Below, piece by piece: positions 1 to 8,854 of a stretch of 64,000 nucleotides of DNA; position 1 is the first letter of the stretch, and every line of letters begins with the position of its first letter. This DNA comes from Lachnospiraceae bacterium. GTDB taxonomy: Bacteria; Bacillota; Clostridia; Lachnospirales; Lachnospiraceae. The notes beneath the pieces are model-generated. The model was not told the DNA's origin. It did not search any database and saw nothing but the letters and a program-made list of their open reading frames with translations. A program made the translations under genes and the position numbers. Location of the stretch: positions 1 through 64,000 of the forward strand of contig CAJTCV010000008.1 in assembly GCA_910574805.1 (NCBI GenBank). The letters are read 5' to 3'.

Positions 1-1
1 A

Positions 2-139
2 GGGCTATTACGCAGGGAACTATCCGCATGGGAAACGGAACGGAATACACTGGCAGCGAAGGTCAACTGGCATTTTAGAACCAGCGATGCCAGAACGAAG
101 CTTAGCTCGTTGTATCCCACATTTACTACTGCCTCTTAA
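2..139 (+). pseudogene. IS630-type transposase, C-terminal remnant
   Basis: An open frame enters from the left edge and stops at 137-139. Its last residues read WETERN...KVNWHFRTSDARTKLSSLYP, which resembles the C-terminal tail of IS630-family DDE transposases (pattern VNWxFTTxDARxKLxxLYP). Only about 45 residues are visible, so it may be a 3' remnant or the end of a complete element lying outside the window. It directly abuts a second transposase stub on the other strand, which suggests nested insertion. The family call rests on remembered motif similarity. Confidence 0.55.
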
Positions 140-170
140 CGAGGTGGTAGTATTGCTAAATATCAACAGG

Positions 171-263
171 TCAGTACACTAGAAACTGATATTTGTCATT
201 TTCAAATTTATTTTGACAATCTTCAAAAACTTCTGCCAAAGTGAGCTGCTTATGTGTTATCAT
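171..263 (-). pseudogene. DDE transposase, N-terminal remnant (about 30 aa)
   Basis: Read on the minus strand from the ATG at 263, the peptide begins MITHKQLTLAEVFEDCQNKF and stops after 30 residues at 171-173. This start resembles that of a DDE transposase common in Clostridia, whose full length is several hundred residues. A strong ribosome site (AAAGGAGA, complement of 273-280) precedes it. Everything after about residue 27 is lost at the junction with the plus-strand transposase stub, so this is a dead 5' end of an insertion sequence. Confidence 0.5.
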
Positions 264-269
264 ATGAGT

Positions 270-341
270 ATATCTCCTTTAAGGTGGATGGTTGATTAGT
301 TTCTGGACAATTCTATTTTACCATAAACCTTGAGGAGATAT
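270..341. repeat. Inverted repeat around transposase ribosome site
   Basis: Arm 270-284 (ATATCTCCTTTAAGG) and arm 328-341 (CCTTGAGGAGATAT) are near-perfect inverted copies. One arm contains the Shine-Dalgarno of the minus-strand transposase stub. In a read-through transcript this would fold and hide the ribosome site, a known way for insertion sequences to block impinging transcription. That role is inference. Confidence 0.45.
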
Positions 342-435
342 TTCATTTTGGCAACAAAAAATGCTGTATTTATGCGGCTTTTGGCGTTTCGCAAACGCCT
401 AGATCAAAGATCATGAATGAAAGGAGATATGTAAT
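342..435. other. malQ upstream region with short hairpin
   Basis: A 7-bp stem, GGCGTTT (383-389) with AAACGCC (393-399), lies here. It has no T-tract, so it is not a typical terminator. It may be the end of the old insertion sequence. The malQ ribosome site GAAAGGAGATAT follows. No convincing promoter was seen between 140 and 435. Confidence 0.3.
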
Positions 436-1938
436 ATGAACAGAGCAGCAGGCATCTTACTTTCGGTTTCCAGCCTGCCAGGGCGTTTCGGGATCGGATG
501 TTTTTCCAAAAGCGCCTATGATTTTGTGGACTGGCTGAAGGGGGCGGGGCAGACCTATTGGCAGATTCTGCCGCTGGGGCCCACCAGCTACGGGGATTCG
601 CCGTACCAGTCCTTTTCCACCTTTGCGGGAAATCCGTATTTTATCAGTCTGGATGAGCTGATCGAAGAGGGCGTCCTGACGGAAAAGGAATGTAAAAACG
701 CGGATTTTGGTAAAAAGGCGGACGACATTGACTACGAGAAAATCTATAAAAAGCGTTATCCGCTGCTTCGGAAAGCCTATGAGCGCAGCCGGGTCAGCGA
801 GAATCCGGACTATGTGCGATTTGTGGAGGAAAACCGCTGGTGGCTTTCGGATTATGCGCTGTTTATGGCGGTGAAGGATCGCTTTGAGGGGGCGCCCTGG
901 ACCGAGTGGGCCGAGGATATCCGTCTGCGGTGGTCCAACGCCATGGATTACTACCGCAGAGAGCTGTATTATGACATCGAGTTCCAGCAGTATCTCCAGT
1001 ATAAATTTTTCGGCCAGTGGAGGCGGCTGAAGGCGTATGCCAATGAAAAAGGCATCCGGATCATCGGGGATATCCCCATCTATGTGGCGATGGACAGCGC
1101 CGACACCTGGGCGCATCCGGAGCTGTTCCAGCTGGATGAAAACAATGTGCCCACAGCCGTGGCCGGATGCCCGCCGGACGGATTTTCCGCAGACGGACAG
1201 CTGTGGGGCAATCCACTCTATCGGTGGGATTACCACAAAAACACCGGTTACGGCTGGTGGATGTCCCGGATGTGGTACTGCTTCCAGTTGTATGACGTGG
1301 TGCGGATCGATCATTTCCGCGGGTTTGACGAGTATTATTCCATCCCGTTCGGGGCGGAAAACGCGAAGGACGGACACTGGGAAAAGGGACCCGGCATCGA
1401 CCTGTTCCGCTGCATGGAACAGCGTCTGGGCCGGCATCAGGTGATCGCGGAGGATCTGGGATACGTGACGGACTCTGTCCGGAAACTGGTGAGAGAGAGC
1501 GGCTTCCCGGGTATGAAAGTGCTGGAATTTGCCTTTGACTCCCGGGACTCCGGTTCGGCCAACGACTATCTTCCGCACAATTACATAGAAAACAGCGTGG
1601 CTTATACGGGGACTCATGACAACGAGACGATCACCGGCTGGTTTAAGAGCATCACAAAGGAAGAGCGGCAGATGGCCAGAGACTATCTGTGCGACCAGCA
1701 CACGCCGGCGAAGGAACTGTATCAATCGTTCATCGCGCTGGTCATGCGCAGCAGCTCCCGGGCATGTATTATTCCCATGCAGGACTATATGGGACTGGAT
1801 AACCGGTGCCGTATGAACCAGCCGTCCACCCTGGGCAAAAACTGGAAGTGGCGTCTGGTAAAAGGCGATCTGTCGGAAGAGCTGAAGGAAGAGATTCTGA
1901 CGGTGACGAAACGGTACGGAAGGATGAACTGGGCGTAA
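436..1938 (+). CDS. malQ: 4-alpha-glucanotransferase (amylomaltase, GH77)
   Basis: This cytoplasmic enzyme moves 1,4-alpha-glucan segments between maltodextrins, releasing glucose in maltose/maltodextrin or glycogen metabolism. At 500 aa it has the usual length for bacterial MalQ. The N-terminus (RAAGILLSVSSLPGRFGIG) and the three catalytic carboxylates are present: nucleophile Asp292 in VVRIDHFRGF, acid/base Glu339 in VIAEDLG, and Asp395 in TGTHDNET. The ATG at 436 has a good ribosome site (AAGGAGATAT). A terminator follows at once, so it appears monocistronic and independent of the apiose-type operon downstream. No signal peptide. Confidence 0.95.
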   Translation: MNRAAGILLSVSSLPGRFGIGCFSKSAYDFVDWLKGAGQTYWQILPLGPTSYGDSPYQSFSTFAGNPYFISLDELIEEGVLTEKECKNADFGKKADDIDYEKIYKKRYPLLRKAYERSRVSENPDYVRFVEENRWWLSDYALFMAVKDRFEGAPWTEWAEDIRLRWSNAMDYYRRELYYDIEFQQYLQYKFFGQWRRLKAYANEKGIRIIGDIPIYVAMDSADTWAHPELFQLDENNVPTAVAGCPPDGFSADGQLWGNPLYRWDYHKNTGYGWWMSRMWYCFQLYDVVRIDHFRGFDEYYSIPFGAENAKDGHWEKGPGIDLFRCMEQRLGRHQVIAEDLGYVTDSVRKLVRESGFPGMKVLEFAFDSRDSGSANDYLPHNYIENSVAYTGTHDNETITGWFKSITKEERQMARDYLCDQHTPAKELYQSFIALVMRSSSRACIIPMQDYMGLDNRCRMNQPSTLGKNWKWRLVKGDLSEELKEEILTVTKRYGRMNWA

Positions 1939-1969
1939 GGATATTAATAACATAATTGCTGATGGAGCA

Positions 1970-2030
1970 GGCTATACCATTCTTTTCACGACGGATGCGT
2001 CGGTAGAAGGAGAACGGTATGGCCTTTTCT
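1970..2030 (+). terminator. Rho-independent terminator of malQ
   Basis: Arms 1970-1983 (GGCTATACCATTCT) and 2011-2024 (AGAACGGTATGGCC) pair with two wobble pairs and are followed by TTTTCTT. A smaller inner stem (GACGGATGCGTC) adds stability. Confidence 0.75.
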
Positions 2031-2047
2031 TGTATCTGGAAGAACAG

Positions 2048-2077
2048 GATATAAACATTTATATAAATGTTTATATC
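2048..2077. promoter_or_regulatory. Perfect 30-bp palindrome, putative operator
   Basis: Positions 2048-2077 are an uninterrupted perfect palindrome; the left half is GATATAAACATTTAT. It follows the malQ terminator and lies about 200 bp upstream of the isomerase start. The inner block AATGTTTATA recurs at 2207-2216, just after the predicted -10 box. This is an operator-like arrangement, possibly with looping. The LacI-type protein encoded at 11779-12783 is the obvious candidate binder. A cruciform or bidirectional terminator is less likely because there is no GC-rich stem. Confidence 0.55.
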
Positions 2078-2178
2078 AAAAGTGGAACAAATGAAATGAA
2101 AATATGGTTGCAATCACCAAATTTAAGTAACAAAATATAGAAAATATAAACAATATAAAAATTTATATATGAAAAATA

Positions 2179-2216
2179 TTGAAAATTTATATAAAATATT
2201 TATAATAATGTTTATA
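2179..2216 (+). promoter_or_regulatory. Promoter of the apiose-type operon with operator half-site
   Basis: TTGAAA (2179-2184), a 16-nt spacer and TATAAT (2201-2206) form a plausible sigma-A promoter in a very AT-rich stretch. The half-site AATGTTTATA (2207-2216), shared with the palindrome at 2048-2077, overlaps the expected start site. The 1939-2273 gap contains no other gene. Confidence 0.5.
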
Positions 2217-2273
2217 CAAAACAATAACAAACAAATCTAAGCAACATGCAGGTAGAAATGAGGAGGAATTCAA

Positions 2274-3674
2274 ATGGCAAACATCAGATTGGGTTTTGCG
2301 CCTACAAGAAGAAGTATCTTCAGCGCACCGGATGCCGTCAAATACAGAGGGCTGACGGCGAAACGGCTGGAAGAGCTGGGAATTGATTTCGTAGATATGA
2401 CAGATATCAATGAAGAAGGTCTTCTCTATAACGATGAGGACATGTATCGGATTGCGGAGAAATTTAAGAAAGAAAAAGTGGACGGCCTGTTTCTTCCCCA
2501 TTGCAATTTTGGTACGGAATATGAGTGCGCCAGGCTTGCGAAGGAACTGAATGTGCCGGTTCTGCTCTGGGGACCGCTGGACGAGCGGCCGGAACCGGAC
2601 GGAACGAGGCTTCGGGACACGCAGTGCGGCCTGTTCGCTACCGGAAAGGTGCTCCGGAGATTCCGGATTCCGTTTACCTATATGACCAACTGCAGACTGA
2701 ATGATCCGGTCTTTGAGAGAGGGATCCGGGATTTCCTGGCGGTCTGCAACGTGGTGAAGACGTTCCGGAACATGCGGATTCTTCAGATCTCCACCAGACC
2801 TTTTGATTTCTGGACGACCATGTGCAATGAGGGAGAACTTCTGGAGCGATTCAATATTCAGCTGGCGCCGATTCCCATGCCGGAATTGACGGATGAGCTG
2901 AAGAAAGCGAAAGCAGAAGGAACGGAAGTCGCCGAAGTGGTCCGGTACTGCCGGGAGAAAATGGAGATTCAGATTAAGGATGAGGAACTTCAGAATGTGG
3001 CGGCGCTGAAAGTTGCCATGAAGCGTCTGGTTGAAAAATACGGTTGTCAGGCAGTGGGAATCCAGTGTTGGAACCAGCTCCAGTCGGAGATCGGGATCAT
3101 GCCCTGTGCGGCCAATGCGCTGATGAACGAAGAAGGGATCCCGGTGGTCTGCGAGACGGATATCCACGGCGCAGTCACAGCGCTTCTGGTGGAAGCGGCA
3201 GGAATGGGTGAGACCAGAAGTTTCTTTGCAGACTGGACGATCCGCCATCCGGATGTGGAAAACGGGGAGCTTCTGCAGCACTGCGGCCCATGGCCCATCT
3301 CCGTGGCAAAAGAAACGCCGAAGATTACCTGTCCGCTTGCATTCGACCATCCGGGCAGCATCACGGCAGAGGCAAAGCACGGAGATGTGACGCTGGCGAG
3401 ATTCGACGGCGACAACGGAGAATATTCGCTGCTTCTTGGAAATGCCAGAGGGATTGACGGTCCCAGGGGGATGGGGACTTATCTGTGGGTAGAAGTGGAT
3501 AATATCAAAAGACTGGAAGCAAAGATCGTGGAAGGCCCGTATATCCATCATTGTGTGGGAATTCATAAAGATGTGGTCCCGGTGCTGTACGAGGCATGTA
3601 AATACATGGGAATCAAACCGGATCTGTACGATCCGATTGAGGAAGATATCAAAGCTTATCTGCGCGGCGAATGA
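2274..3674 (+). CDS. L-fucose/L-arabinose isomerase-family protein, candidate D-apiose isomerase
   Basis: The 466-aa cytoplasmic protein has the look of the fucose/arabinose isomerase superfamily. An N-terminal Rossmann-like half reads MANIRLGFAPTRR..., and the central part contains acidic and histidine residues suited to metal binding (for example CETDIHGAV and DWTIRHPDV). I infer an aldose-ketose isomerase. It is first in an operon with a split transketolase, an FGGY kinase and a GH140-like glycosidase. In known D-apiose catabolism, apiose is isomerised to apulose, phosphorylated, then cleaved by a two-subunit transketolase, so D-apiose isomerase is the best guess. An isomerase for another pentose is possible. 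Ribosome site GAGGAGG; its stop overlaps an in-frame alternative start of the next gene. Confidence 0.6.
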   Translation: MANIRLGFAPTRRSIFSAPDAVKYRGLTAKRLEELGIDFVDMTDINEEGLLYNDEDMYRIAEKFKKEKVDGLFLPHCNFGTEYECARLAKELNVPVLLWGPLDERPEPDGTRLRDTQCGLFATGKVLRRFRIPFTYMTNCRLNDPVFERGIRDFLAVCNVVKTFRNMRILQISTRPFDFWTTMCNEGELLERFNIQLAPIPMPELTDELKKAKAEGTEVAEVVRYCREKMEIQIKDEELQNVAALKVAMKRLVEKYGCQAVGIQCWNQLQSEIGIMPCAANALMNEEGIPVVCETDIHGAVTALLVEAAGMGETRSFFADWTIRHPDVENGELLQHCGPWPISVAKETPKITCPLAFDHPGSITAEAKHGDVTLARFDGDNGEYSLLLGNARGIDGPRGMGTYLWVEVDNIKRLEAKIVEGPYIHHCVGIHKDVVPVLYEACKYMGIKPDLYDPIEEDIKAYLRGE

Positions 3675-3697
3675 CTGCGGGAGGAAAGGAAGGAAAG

Positions 3698-4528
3698 ATG
3701 GAAAATCTGAAAGCATTGTCCTATGATCTGAGAAAAAATGTCGTAGACATGATCATGGAAGGAAAAGGCGGACATATCGGCGGCGATATGAGCGTTATGG
3801 ACATTCTGGTGGAGCTGTATTTTGAACAGATGAATATCAGCCCGGAACAAATGGAGGATCCGGACCGTGACCGTTTTGTCATGAGCAAAGGACACTCGGT
3901 GGAAGCGCTTTACGCAGTCCTGGCGGCAAAGGGATTCTTTCCCATTGAGCAGGTCATCAGAGAATTTTCGAAATTCGGGTCAAAATTTATCGGTCATCCC
4001 AATAACAAGCTCCCGGGAATCGAGATGAACTCCGGTTCTCTGGGTCATGGACTTCCGGTGTGCGTCGGAATGGCGCTGGCGGGCAAGATGGATAAAAAAG
4101 CTTACCGGGTCTATACGGTCATGGGAGACGGAGAGCTGGCGGAAGGTTCCGTATGGGAAGGCGTGATGGCGGCTCATCAGTATAAGCTGGACAATCTGTG
4201 CGCGGTCGTGGACCGAAACCGTCTTCAGATTTCCGGCAATACGGAAGATGTGATGTCTCACGACAGCCAGGAAGAGAGATGGAGCTCCTTTGGATGGCAT
4301 GTAATATCGATAGACGGCAACAATTATCAGGAACTGAAGGCGGCGTTTGAGGAGGCAAAGACCGTGAAAGGCTCTCCCACCGTGATTATCGCCAATACAG
4401 TAAAAGGTTTTGGCTCGCCCCTTATGGAAAATAAGGCAAACTGGCACCACAAGGTTCCCAATGCAGAAGAATACACACAGATCATGAAAGACCTTGAAAC
4501 AGGAAAGGAGGCGGCGCTTCATGAATAA
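3698..4528 (+). CDS. Transketolase N-terminal subunit (candidate apulose-4-phosphate transketolase subunit A)
   Basis: This is the thiamine-diphosphate-binding half of a split transketolase, about 276 aa. Visible are the N-terminal GHIGGDMS, the SKGHS segment and the cofactor motif GDGELAEGSVWEG...DRN (roughly residues 145-180). An earlier ATG at 3671 overlaps the previous stop, but the ATG at 3698 has the better ribosome site (GAGGAAAGGAAGG), so I chose it. Split transketolases occur in several pentose pathways. Beside a GH140-like enzyme and an FGGY kinase, the apulose-4-phosphate type is favoured; that reaction gives xylulose 5-phosphate and dihydroxyacetone phosphate. The substrate is inference. 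Confidence 0.8.
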   Translation: MENLKALSYDLRKNVVDMIMEGKGGHIGGDMSVMDILVELYFEQMNISPEQMEDPDRDRFVMSKGHSVEALYAVLAAKGFFPIEQVIREFSKFGSKFIGHPNNKLPGIEMNSGSLGHGLPVCVGMALAGKMDKKAYRVYTVMGDGELAEGSVWEGVMAAHQYKLDNLCAVVDRNRLQISGNTEDVMSHDSQEERWSSFGWHVISIDGNNYQELKAAFEEAKTVKGSPTVIIANTVKGFGSPLMENKANWHHKVPNAEEYTQIMKDLETGKEAALHE

Positions 4529-5450
4529 GATTCCAAATCGTCAGGCCATCTGCGAAGTGCTGATGGAGAGGGCAAAAGAGGACAAAGATATTGTAGTACT
4601 GTGCAGCGATTCCAGAGGAAGTGCGTCCATGACTCCTTTTGCGGAGCGTTTTCCGGAACAGTTTGTGGAAGTGGGAATTGCGGAGCAGAACCTGGTCAGT
4701 ATCTCCGCAGGACTTGCAAAATGCAAAAAGAAACCTTTTGCGGCGTCGCCGGCCTGCTTCTTATCCACCAGAAGTTATGAGCAGGCAAAGGTGGACTGCG
4801 CGTATTCCAATACCAATGTGACGCTGATCGGAATCAGCGGCGGAATCAGCTACGGCGCGCTGGGCATGAGCCATCATTCCGCGCAGGATATTGCGGCCAT
4901 GTCTGCGATTCCCAATATGAGAGTGTATCTTCCCAGTGACCGCTTCCAGACGGCAAAGCTGATCGAAGCGCTTCTGCAGGATGAAAAACCATCTTATATC
5001 CGTGTGGGGCGGAATGCGGTGGAAGATATCTACACAGAGGACAACTGTCCTTTTGAGATGGATCGGGCGACTGTGGTATGCGAGGGCAACGATGCGGCGA
5101 TCATTGCCTGCGGAGAGATGGTAAAGCCCGCGGTGGATGCGGCGAAGCTTCTGGAAAAGGAAGGGATCAGCGTGAGCGTAGTGGATATGTACTGCGTAAA
5201 ACCGCTGGACAAAAAGACGATCATCCAGGCAGCGGAGCATGCAAAGCTGGTGGTTACGGCGGAAGAGCACGCGCCCTTCGGCGGTCTTGGCTCCATGGTC
5301 AGCCAGGTGGTGGCGCAGGAGTGTCCGAAAAAGGTAGTAAATCTGGCTCTTCCGGATGCGCCGGTCATCACCGGTAATTCCAGAGAAGTGTTTGACCATT
5401 ATGGATTAAATGCGGAGGGAATTGCAAAGACCATAAAGGAGAATCTGTAA
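4521..5450 (+). CDS. Transketolase C-terminal subunit (candidate apulose-4-phosphate transketolase subunit B)
   Basis: The pyrimidine-binding and C-terminal domains of transketolase, 309 aa from the ATG at 4521. That ATG overlaps the stop of subunit A, indicating translational coupling; ribosome site AAAGGAGG. The pyrimidine domain shows FVEVGIAEQNLVSISAGLAK with the catalytic glutamate in GIAEQN, and the C-terminal domain shows VVDMYCVKPLDKKTI. It would form a heteromer with the upstream subunit. Its operon position between isomerase, kinase and glycosidase genes points to sugar-specific use rather than the housekeeping pentose phosphate cycle. Confidence 0.8.
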   Translation: MNKIPNRQAICEVLMERAKEDKDIVVLCSDSRGSASMTPFAERFPEQFVEVGIAEQNLVSISAGLAKCKKKPFAASPACFLSTRSYEQAKVDCAYSNTNVTLIGISGGISYGALGMSHHSAQDIAAMSAIPNMRVYLPSDRFQTAKLIEALLQDEKPSYIRVGRNAVEDIYTEDNCPFEMDRATVVCEGNDAAIIACGEMVKPAVDAAKLLEKEGISVSVVDMYCVKPLDKKTIIQAAEHAKLVVTAEEHAPFGGLGSMVSQVVAQECPKKVVNLALPDAPVITGNSREVFDHYGLNAEGIAKTIKENL

Positions 5451-5451
5451 C

Positions 5452-6939
5452 ATGGCGGGATATGTGCTGGGGATTGATCAGAGTACGCAGGGAACCAAAG
5501 CGCTTCTGTTCGACGAAGCGGGGAAGCTTCTTTGCCGGGCGGATCTTCCCCACCGCCAGATTGTCAACGAAAAAGGCTGGGTGGAGCATGATCCGGAAGA
5601 GATTTATCAGAATACCGTCGGCGTGGTGAAGCTTCTGGTGGAACAGTCCGGGATTGACAGACGGGAAATCCGGGTTCTGGGGATCAGCAATCAGAGAGAG
5701 ACGGCCCTTGTCTGGGACCGGGCGACCGGGCGGCCGGTGTACAACGCCATCGTATGGCAGTGTGCCAGAGGAGCCGCCATCTGTGAGGAGATCAAACAGC
5801 AGAAAGGAGCGGAGAACATACGTTCTCATACGGGACTGCAATTGTCGCCCTACTTCTCGGCGGCGAAGATCGCATGGGTTCTGCGCCATGTGGAAGGAGC
5901 CCGGGAGCGGGCGGACAGAGGGGAACTCTGCTGCGGAACCGTGGACAGTTGGCTGGTTTACCGGCTGACCGGCGGGAAAGAATTCCGGACCGACTATTCC
6001 AACGCGTCCCGGACCCAGTTGTTTAATATCCGGACCCTGAACTGGGATCCGGAAGTATGCCGGCTGTTCGGGATCCCGACCTGCTGTCTGGCGCAGGTGA
6101 CAGATTCGGATGGTTGTTATGGAGAGACGGATTTTGAAGGATTTCTGGATTATCCCATTCCGATCCGGGGAGTGCTGGGAGATTCGCATGGAGCGCTCTT
6201 TGGGCAGGGATGTCGGAAGAGGGGCATGGTAAAGGCGACGTACGGTACCGGCTCTTCGATCATGATGAATATCGGGGAGCAGCCGGTCTTCAGCGATCGG
6301 ATCGTCACGTCCCTGGCCTGGGGGATGGACGGAAGGGTAGATTATGTGCTGGAAGGCAATATCAATTACACCGGAGCAGTCATCACCTGGCTGAAAGATG
6401 ATCTGAAACTGATCACATCTCCTTCCGAGACAGAAGAGCTGGCAAAGGAAGCCAATCCCTGTGACACCGCCTATCTGGTTCCGGCATTTTCCGGACTGGG
6501 CGCTCCTTACTGGGACAGCGAAGCCAGAGCGGTTCTGTATGGTATGACAAGGACGACGAGACGGCCGGAGATTGTAAAGGCCGGCCTGGAGAGTATTGTG
6601 TACCAGATTACGGACGTGCTCACCGCCATGGAGCAGGCATCCGGGATCGCCATCGAAGAACTGCGGGTGGACGGCGGCCCAACCAGAAACGGTTATCTAA
6701 TGCAGTTTCAGAGCGATATGGCGCAGATTCCGGTTCAGGTTCCGTCTTCGGAGGAACTGTCCGGAATCGGTGCGGCATATGCGGCGGGGCTGGCAGCCGG
6801 GATCTATCAGATGGAAACTCTGTTTGACGGGCAGGAAAGGACGAAATTCGTTCCGTCCATGCTCAGGGAGGACAGAGAGCAAAAGTACAGAGGATGGCGG
6901 AAGGCAGTGACAAAAGCGCTTTCATTTGATAAATTATAA
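5452..6939 (+). CDS. FGGY-family carbohydrate kinase, candidate apulose kinase
   Basis: A 495-aa ATP-dependent sugar kinase of the FGGY family. The N-terminal ATP-binding element GIDQSTQGTKALLFD, the ATP-site segment TYGTGSSIMMN and the C-terminal ELRVDGGPTRNGYLMQF (FGGY signature region) are all present. Length and motifs place it near glycerol kinases and xylulokinases; a naive annotation would be glpK. The operon lacks glycerol genes and holds isomerase plus transketolase, so phosphorylation of a ketose such as apulose is more likely. It starts one base after the stop of the transketolase subunit, with AAAGGAG upstream. Confidence 0.75.
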   Translation: MAGYVLGIDQSTQGTKALLFDEAGKLLCRADLPHRQIVNEKGWVEHDPEEIYQNTVGVVKLLVEQSGIDRREIRVLGISNQRETALVWDRATGRPVYNAIVWQCARGAAICEEIKQQKGAENIRSHTGLQLSPYFSAAKIAWVLRHVEGARERADRGELCCGTVDSWLVYRLTGGKEFRTDYSNASRTQLFNIRTLNWDPEVCRLFGIPTCCLAQVTDSDGCYGETDFEGFLDYPIPIRGVLGDSHGALFGQGCRKRGMVKATYGTGSSIMMNIGEQPVFSDRIVTSLAWGMDGRVDYVLEGNINYTGAVITWLKDDLKLITSPSETEELAKEANPCDTAYLVPAFSGLGAPYWDSEARAVLYGMTRTTRRPEIVKAGLESIVYQITDVLTAMEQASGIAIEELRVDGGPTRNGYLMQFQSDMAQIPVQVPSSEELSGIGAAYAAGLAAGIYQMETLFDGQERTKFVPSMLREDREQKYRGWRKAVTKALSFDKL

Positions 6940-6964
6940 ACATGATTGGAATGGAGGAATCATT

Positions 6965-8824
6965 ATGGCAAAAAATTATGATCAGTTGTCAAAAGATATT
7001 GTAAAATACATAGGCGGAACGGAAAATGTTATTTCCCTGTTCCATTGTGCAACGCGTCTGCGTTTTAAAGTGAAAGATACCGGGGCTGTGGATAAGGAAA
7101 ACCTTTCTCAGCTTTCAGGGGTAATTAAAGTACTGGACAGCGGCGGTCAGATTCAGGTCGTCATAGGAAACCATGTGGCGGATGTGTGCGAGGCGGTCTT
7201 TCAAAATACCGGATTAAAACGGGAAGCAGGAGCGGAAGAAGGAGGAGAAAAACAAAATCTTCTGAATACGTTTATGGATACCATTTCCGGCATTTTCGCT
7301 CCCATGCTGGGAGCAATGAGCGGAGCCGGTATGCTGAAGGCGCTTCTGATTCTGCTGACGACTTTGAACGTCCTGACGCCCGAGATGGGAACCTATCGGA
7401 TTCTGCAGGCGGCCGGCGACGGGGTATTTACCTTTCTGCCCATTATTCTGGCCGTTACCGCATCAAAGAAGTTCAAGGCAAACACATATGTGGCGATGGG
7501 AATTGCGGCAGCCTTGGTTTATCCAGATCTGACAGCGGCATTTTCCGCAGGGGAGGCGCTTACGTTTCTAAAGATTCCGGTGGTGCTTGTAAGCTACACT
7601 GCTTCCGTAATTCCGATCATTATCTCGGTATATCTGCTGTCAAAGCTGGAAAAAGCGCTTAATAAAGTGATGCCGGAGATGGTAAAAGGATTTTTGGTTC
7701 CGTTGGTAAGCCTGATGGTGATAGTTCCGCTGACGTATCTGGTGGTCGGACCGATTGCAGATACCGCAGGAAAACTGCTGGCTTCCGGTTATACAGGGCT
7801 GGTAGGGTTAAACCCGGTGATCGCAGGAGGACTTTTGGGCCTGATCTGGCCGGCGGCCGTTATGTTCGGCGTGCACTGGGGATTTGTACCGATCGTCATG
7901 AACAACATTGCGACTTATGGCAGAGATACGCTGTTTGTCATTACCGGACCGAACAATATGGCGCAGGCAGGCGCGACGCTGGGCGTATTTTTGAAGACGA
8001 AGAATAAAGAAATAAAAGAACTTGCCGGACCTTCCGCACTGTCCGCGGTTCTGGCGGGAATCACGGAGCCGGCTATCTATGGTGTTACCTTAAGATTCAA
8101 AAAACCGTTCTTTATCGGCGCTGTTTTCTCAGGCATTGCCGGTGCAATCGTAGCGGCGGCAGGAACCGGAGCTCCCGCATTGCTGGGCACCAGCCTTTTA
8201 TCGCTTCCGGGTTATATCGGAACCGGTTTTGTAGGCTTCCTGATTGCATGTGCCATCGCTTATTTTGGTTCAGCCATCGTAACGTATCTGTTTGGATACA
8301 GTGACGACATGCTTCCTGAGAAAAAGACGGAGACGCCTGCTGCAGCACAGGATGTGACAACTGTGAAGGATGAGACGCTGCAGGCTCCGGTGAACGGCAA
8401 AGCCATTCGGTTATCAGAGGTAAAGGATGAGGCGTTTGCAGGAGGCGTACTGGGTCAGGGAGCAGCGATTGTACCGGATAACGGAGAGATCTGTGCACCC
8501 TGCGACGGTGTAATAAGTGTGATGTATCCAACCGGTCATGCGATTGGAATCCGCTCCCGGGCAGGAGCTGAGATATTGATCCATATTGGAATGGATACGG
8601 TGTCTTTAAACGGAGAAGGTTTTGAGGTCAGGGTGAAAGAAGGGCAGAGCATTAAAGCAGGAGAACTTTTGGTCCGGGCGGATCTGGAGAAAATCCAAAA
8701 AGCAGGATTTGACATTACGACGCCGGTGATCGTAACCAATACCGATGAGTATCTGGAAGTGAAACAGGAAAAAACAGGTGCGGTGCGTCAGGGGGACAAG
8801 CTTTTGACCTGCATCGGGAAATGA
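6965..8824 (+). CDS. PTS beta-glucoside-type transporter, EIIBCA fusion
   Basis: This 619-aa membrane permease phosphorylates its substrate during import. Domain order is B-C-A, as in BglP. EIIB has phospho-cysteine Cys28 in FHCATRLRF. EIIC spans about residues 100-450 with many hydrophobic helices and the GITEPAIYGV motif. EIIA is crr-like, with the phospho-histidine His540 in ILIHIGMDT. The start at 6965 follows GGAGG and fits the EIIB start; an upstream in-frame ATG at 6926 lies inside the kinase gene. In this operon it probably imports a beta-glucoside disaccharide or glycoside, giving a 6-phospho-glucosyl product for the GH1 enzyme. Substrate choice is inference. Confidence 0.9.
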   Translation: MAKNYDQLSKDIVKYIGGTENVISLFHCATRLRFKVKDTGAVDKENLSQLSGVIKVLDSGGQIQVVIGNHVADVCEAVFQNTGLKREAGAEEGGEKQNLLNTFMDTISGIFAPMLGAMSGAGMLKALLILLTTLNVLTPEMGTYRILQAAGDGVFTFLPIILAVTASKKFKANTYVAMGIAAALVYPDLTAAFSAGEALTFLKIPVVLVSYTASVIPIIISVYLLSKLEKALNKVMPEMVKGFLVPLVSLMVIVPLTYLVVGPIADTAGKLLASGYTGLVGLNPVIAGGLLGLIWPAAVMFGVHWGFVPIVMNNIATYGRDTLFVITGPNNMAQAGATLGVFLKTKNKEIKELAGPSALSAVLAGITEPAIYGVTLRFKKPFFIGAVFSGIAGAIVAAAGTGAPALLGTSLLSLPGYIGTGFVGFLIACAIAYFGSAIVTYLFGYSDDMLPEKKTETPAAAQDVTTVKDETLQAPVNGKAIRLSEVKDEAFAGGVLGQGAAIVPDNGEICAPCDGVISVMYPTGHAIGIRSRAGAEILIHIGMDTVSLNGEGFEVRVKEGQSIKAGELLVRADLEKIQKAGFDITTPVIVTNTDEYLEVKQEKTGAVRQGDKLLTCIGK

Positions 8825-8854
8825 CCGGATAAACCGGAGACAGAATAGAGGAGG

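Noticed and set aside
2078-2273. Possible thiamine riboswitch before the transketolase operon
   Set aside because: The leader is AT-rich and lacks the conserved CUGAGA and related elements of the TPP riboswitch.
2187-3716. 509-codon minus-strand frame opposite the isomerase gene
   Set aside because: Antisense shadow; the sense-strand protein has clear family features and a ribosome site.
6908-6925. CcpA cre-like sequence ACAAAAGCGCTTTCAT before the PTS gene
   Set aside because: It has two mismatches to the cre consensus on either strand and lies inside the kinase coding end, so it is not strong enough to list as a site.
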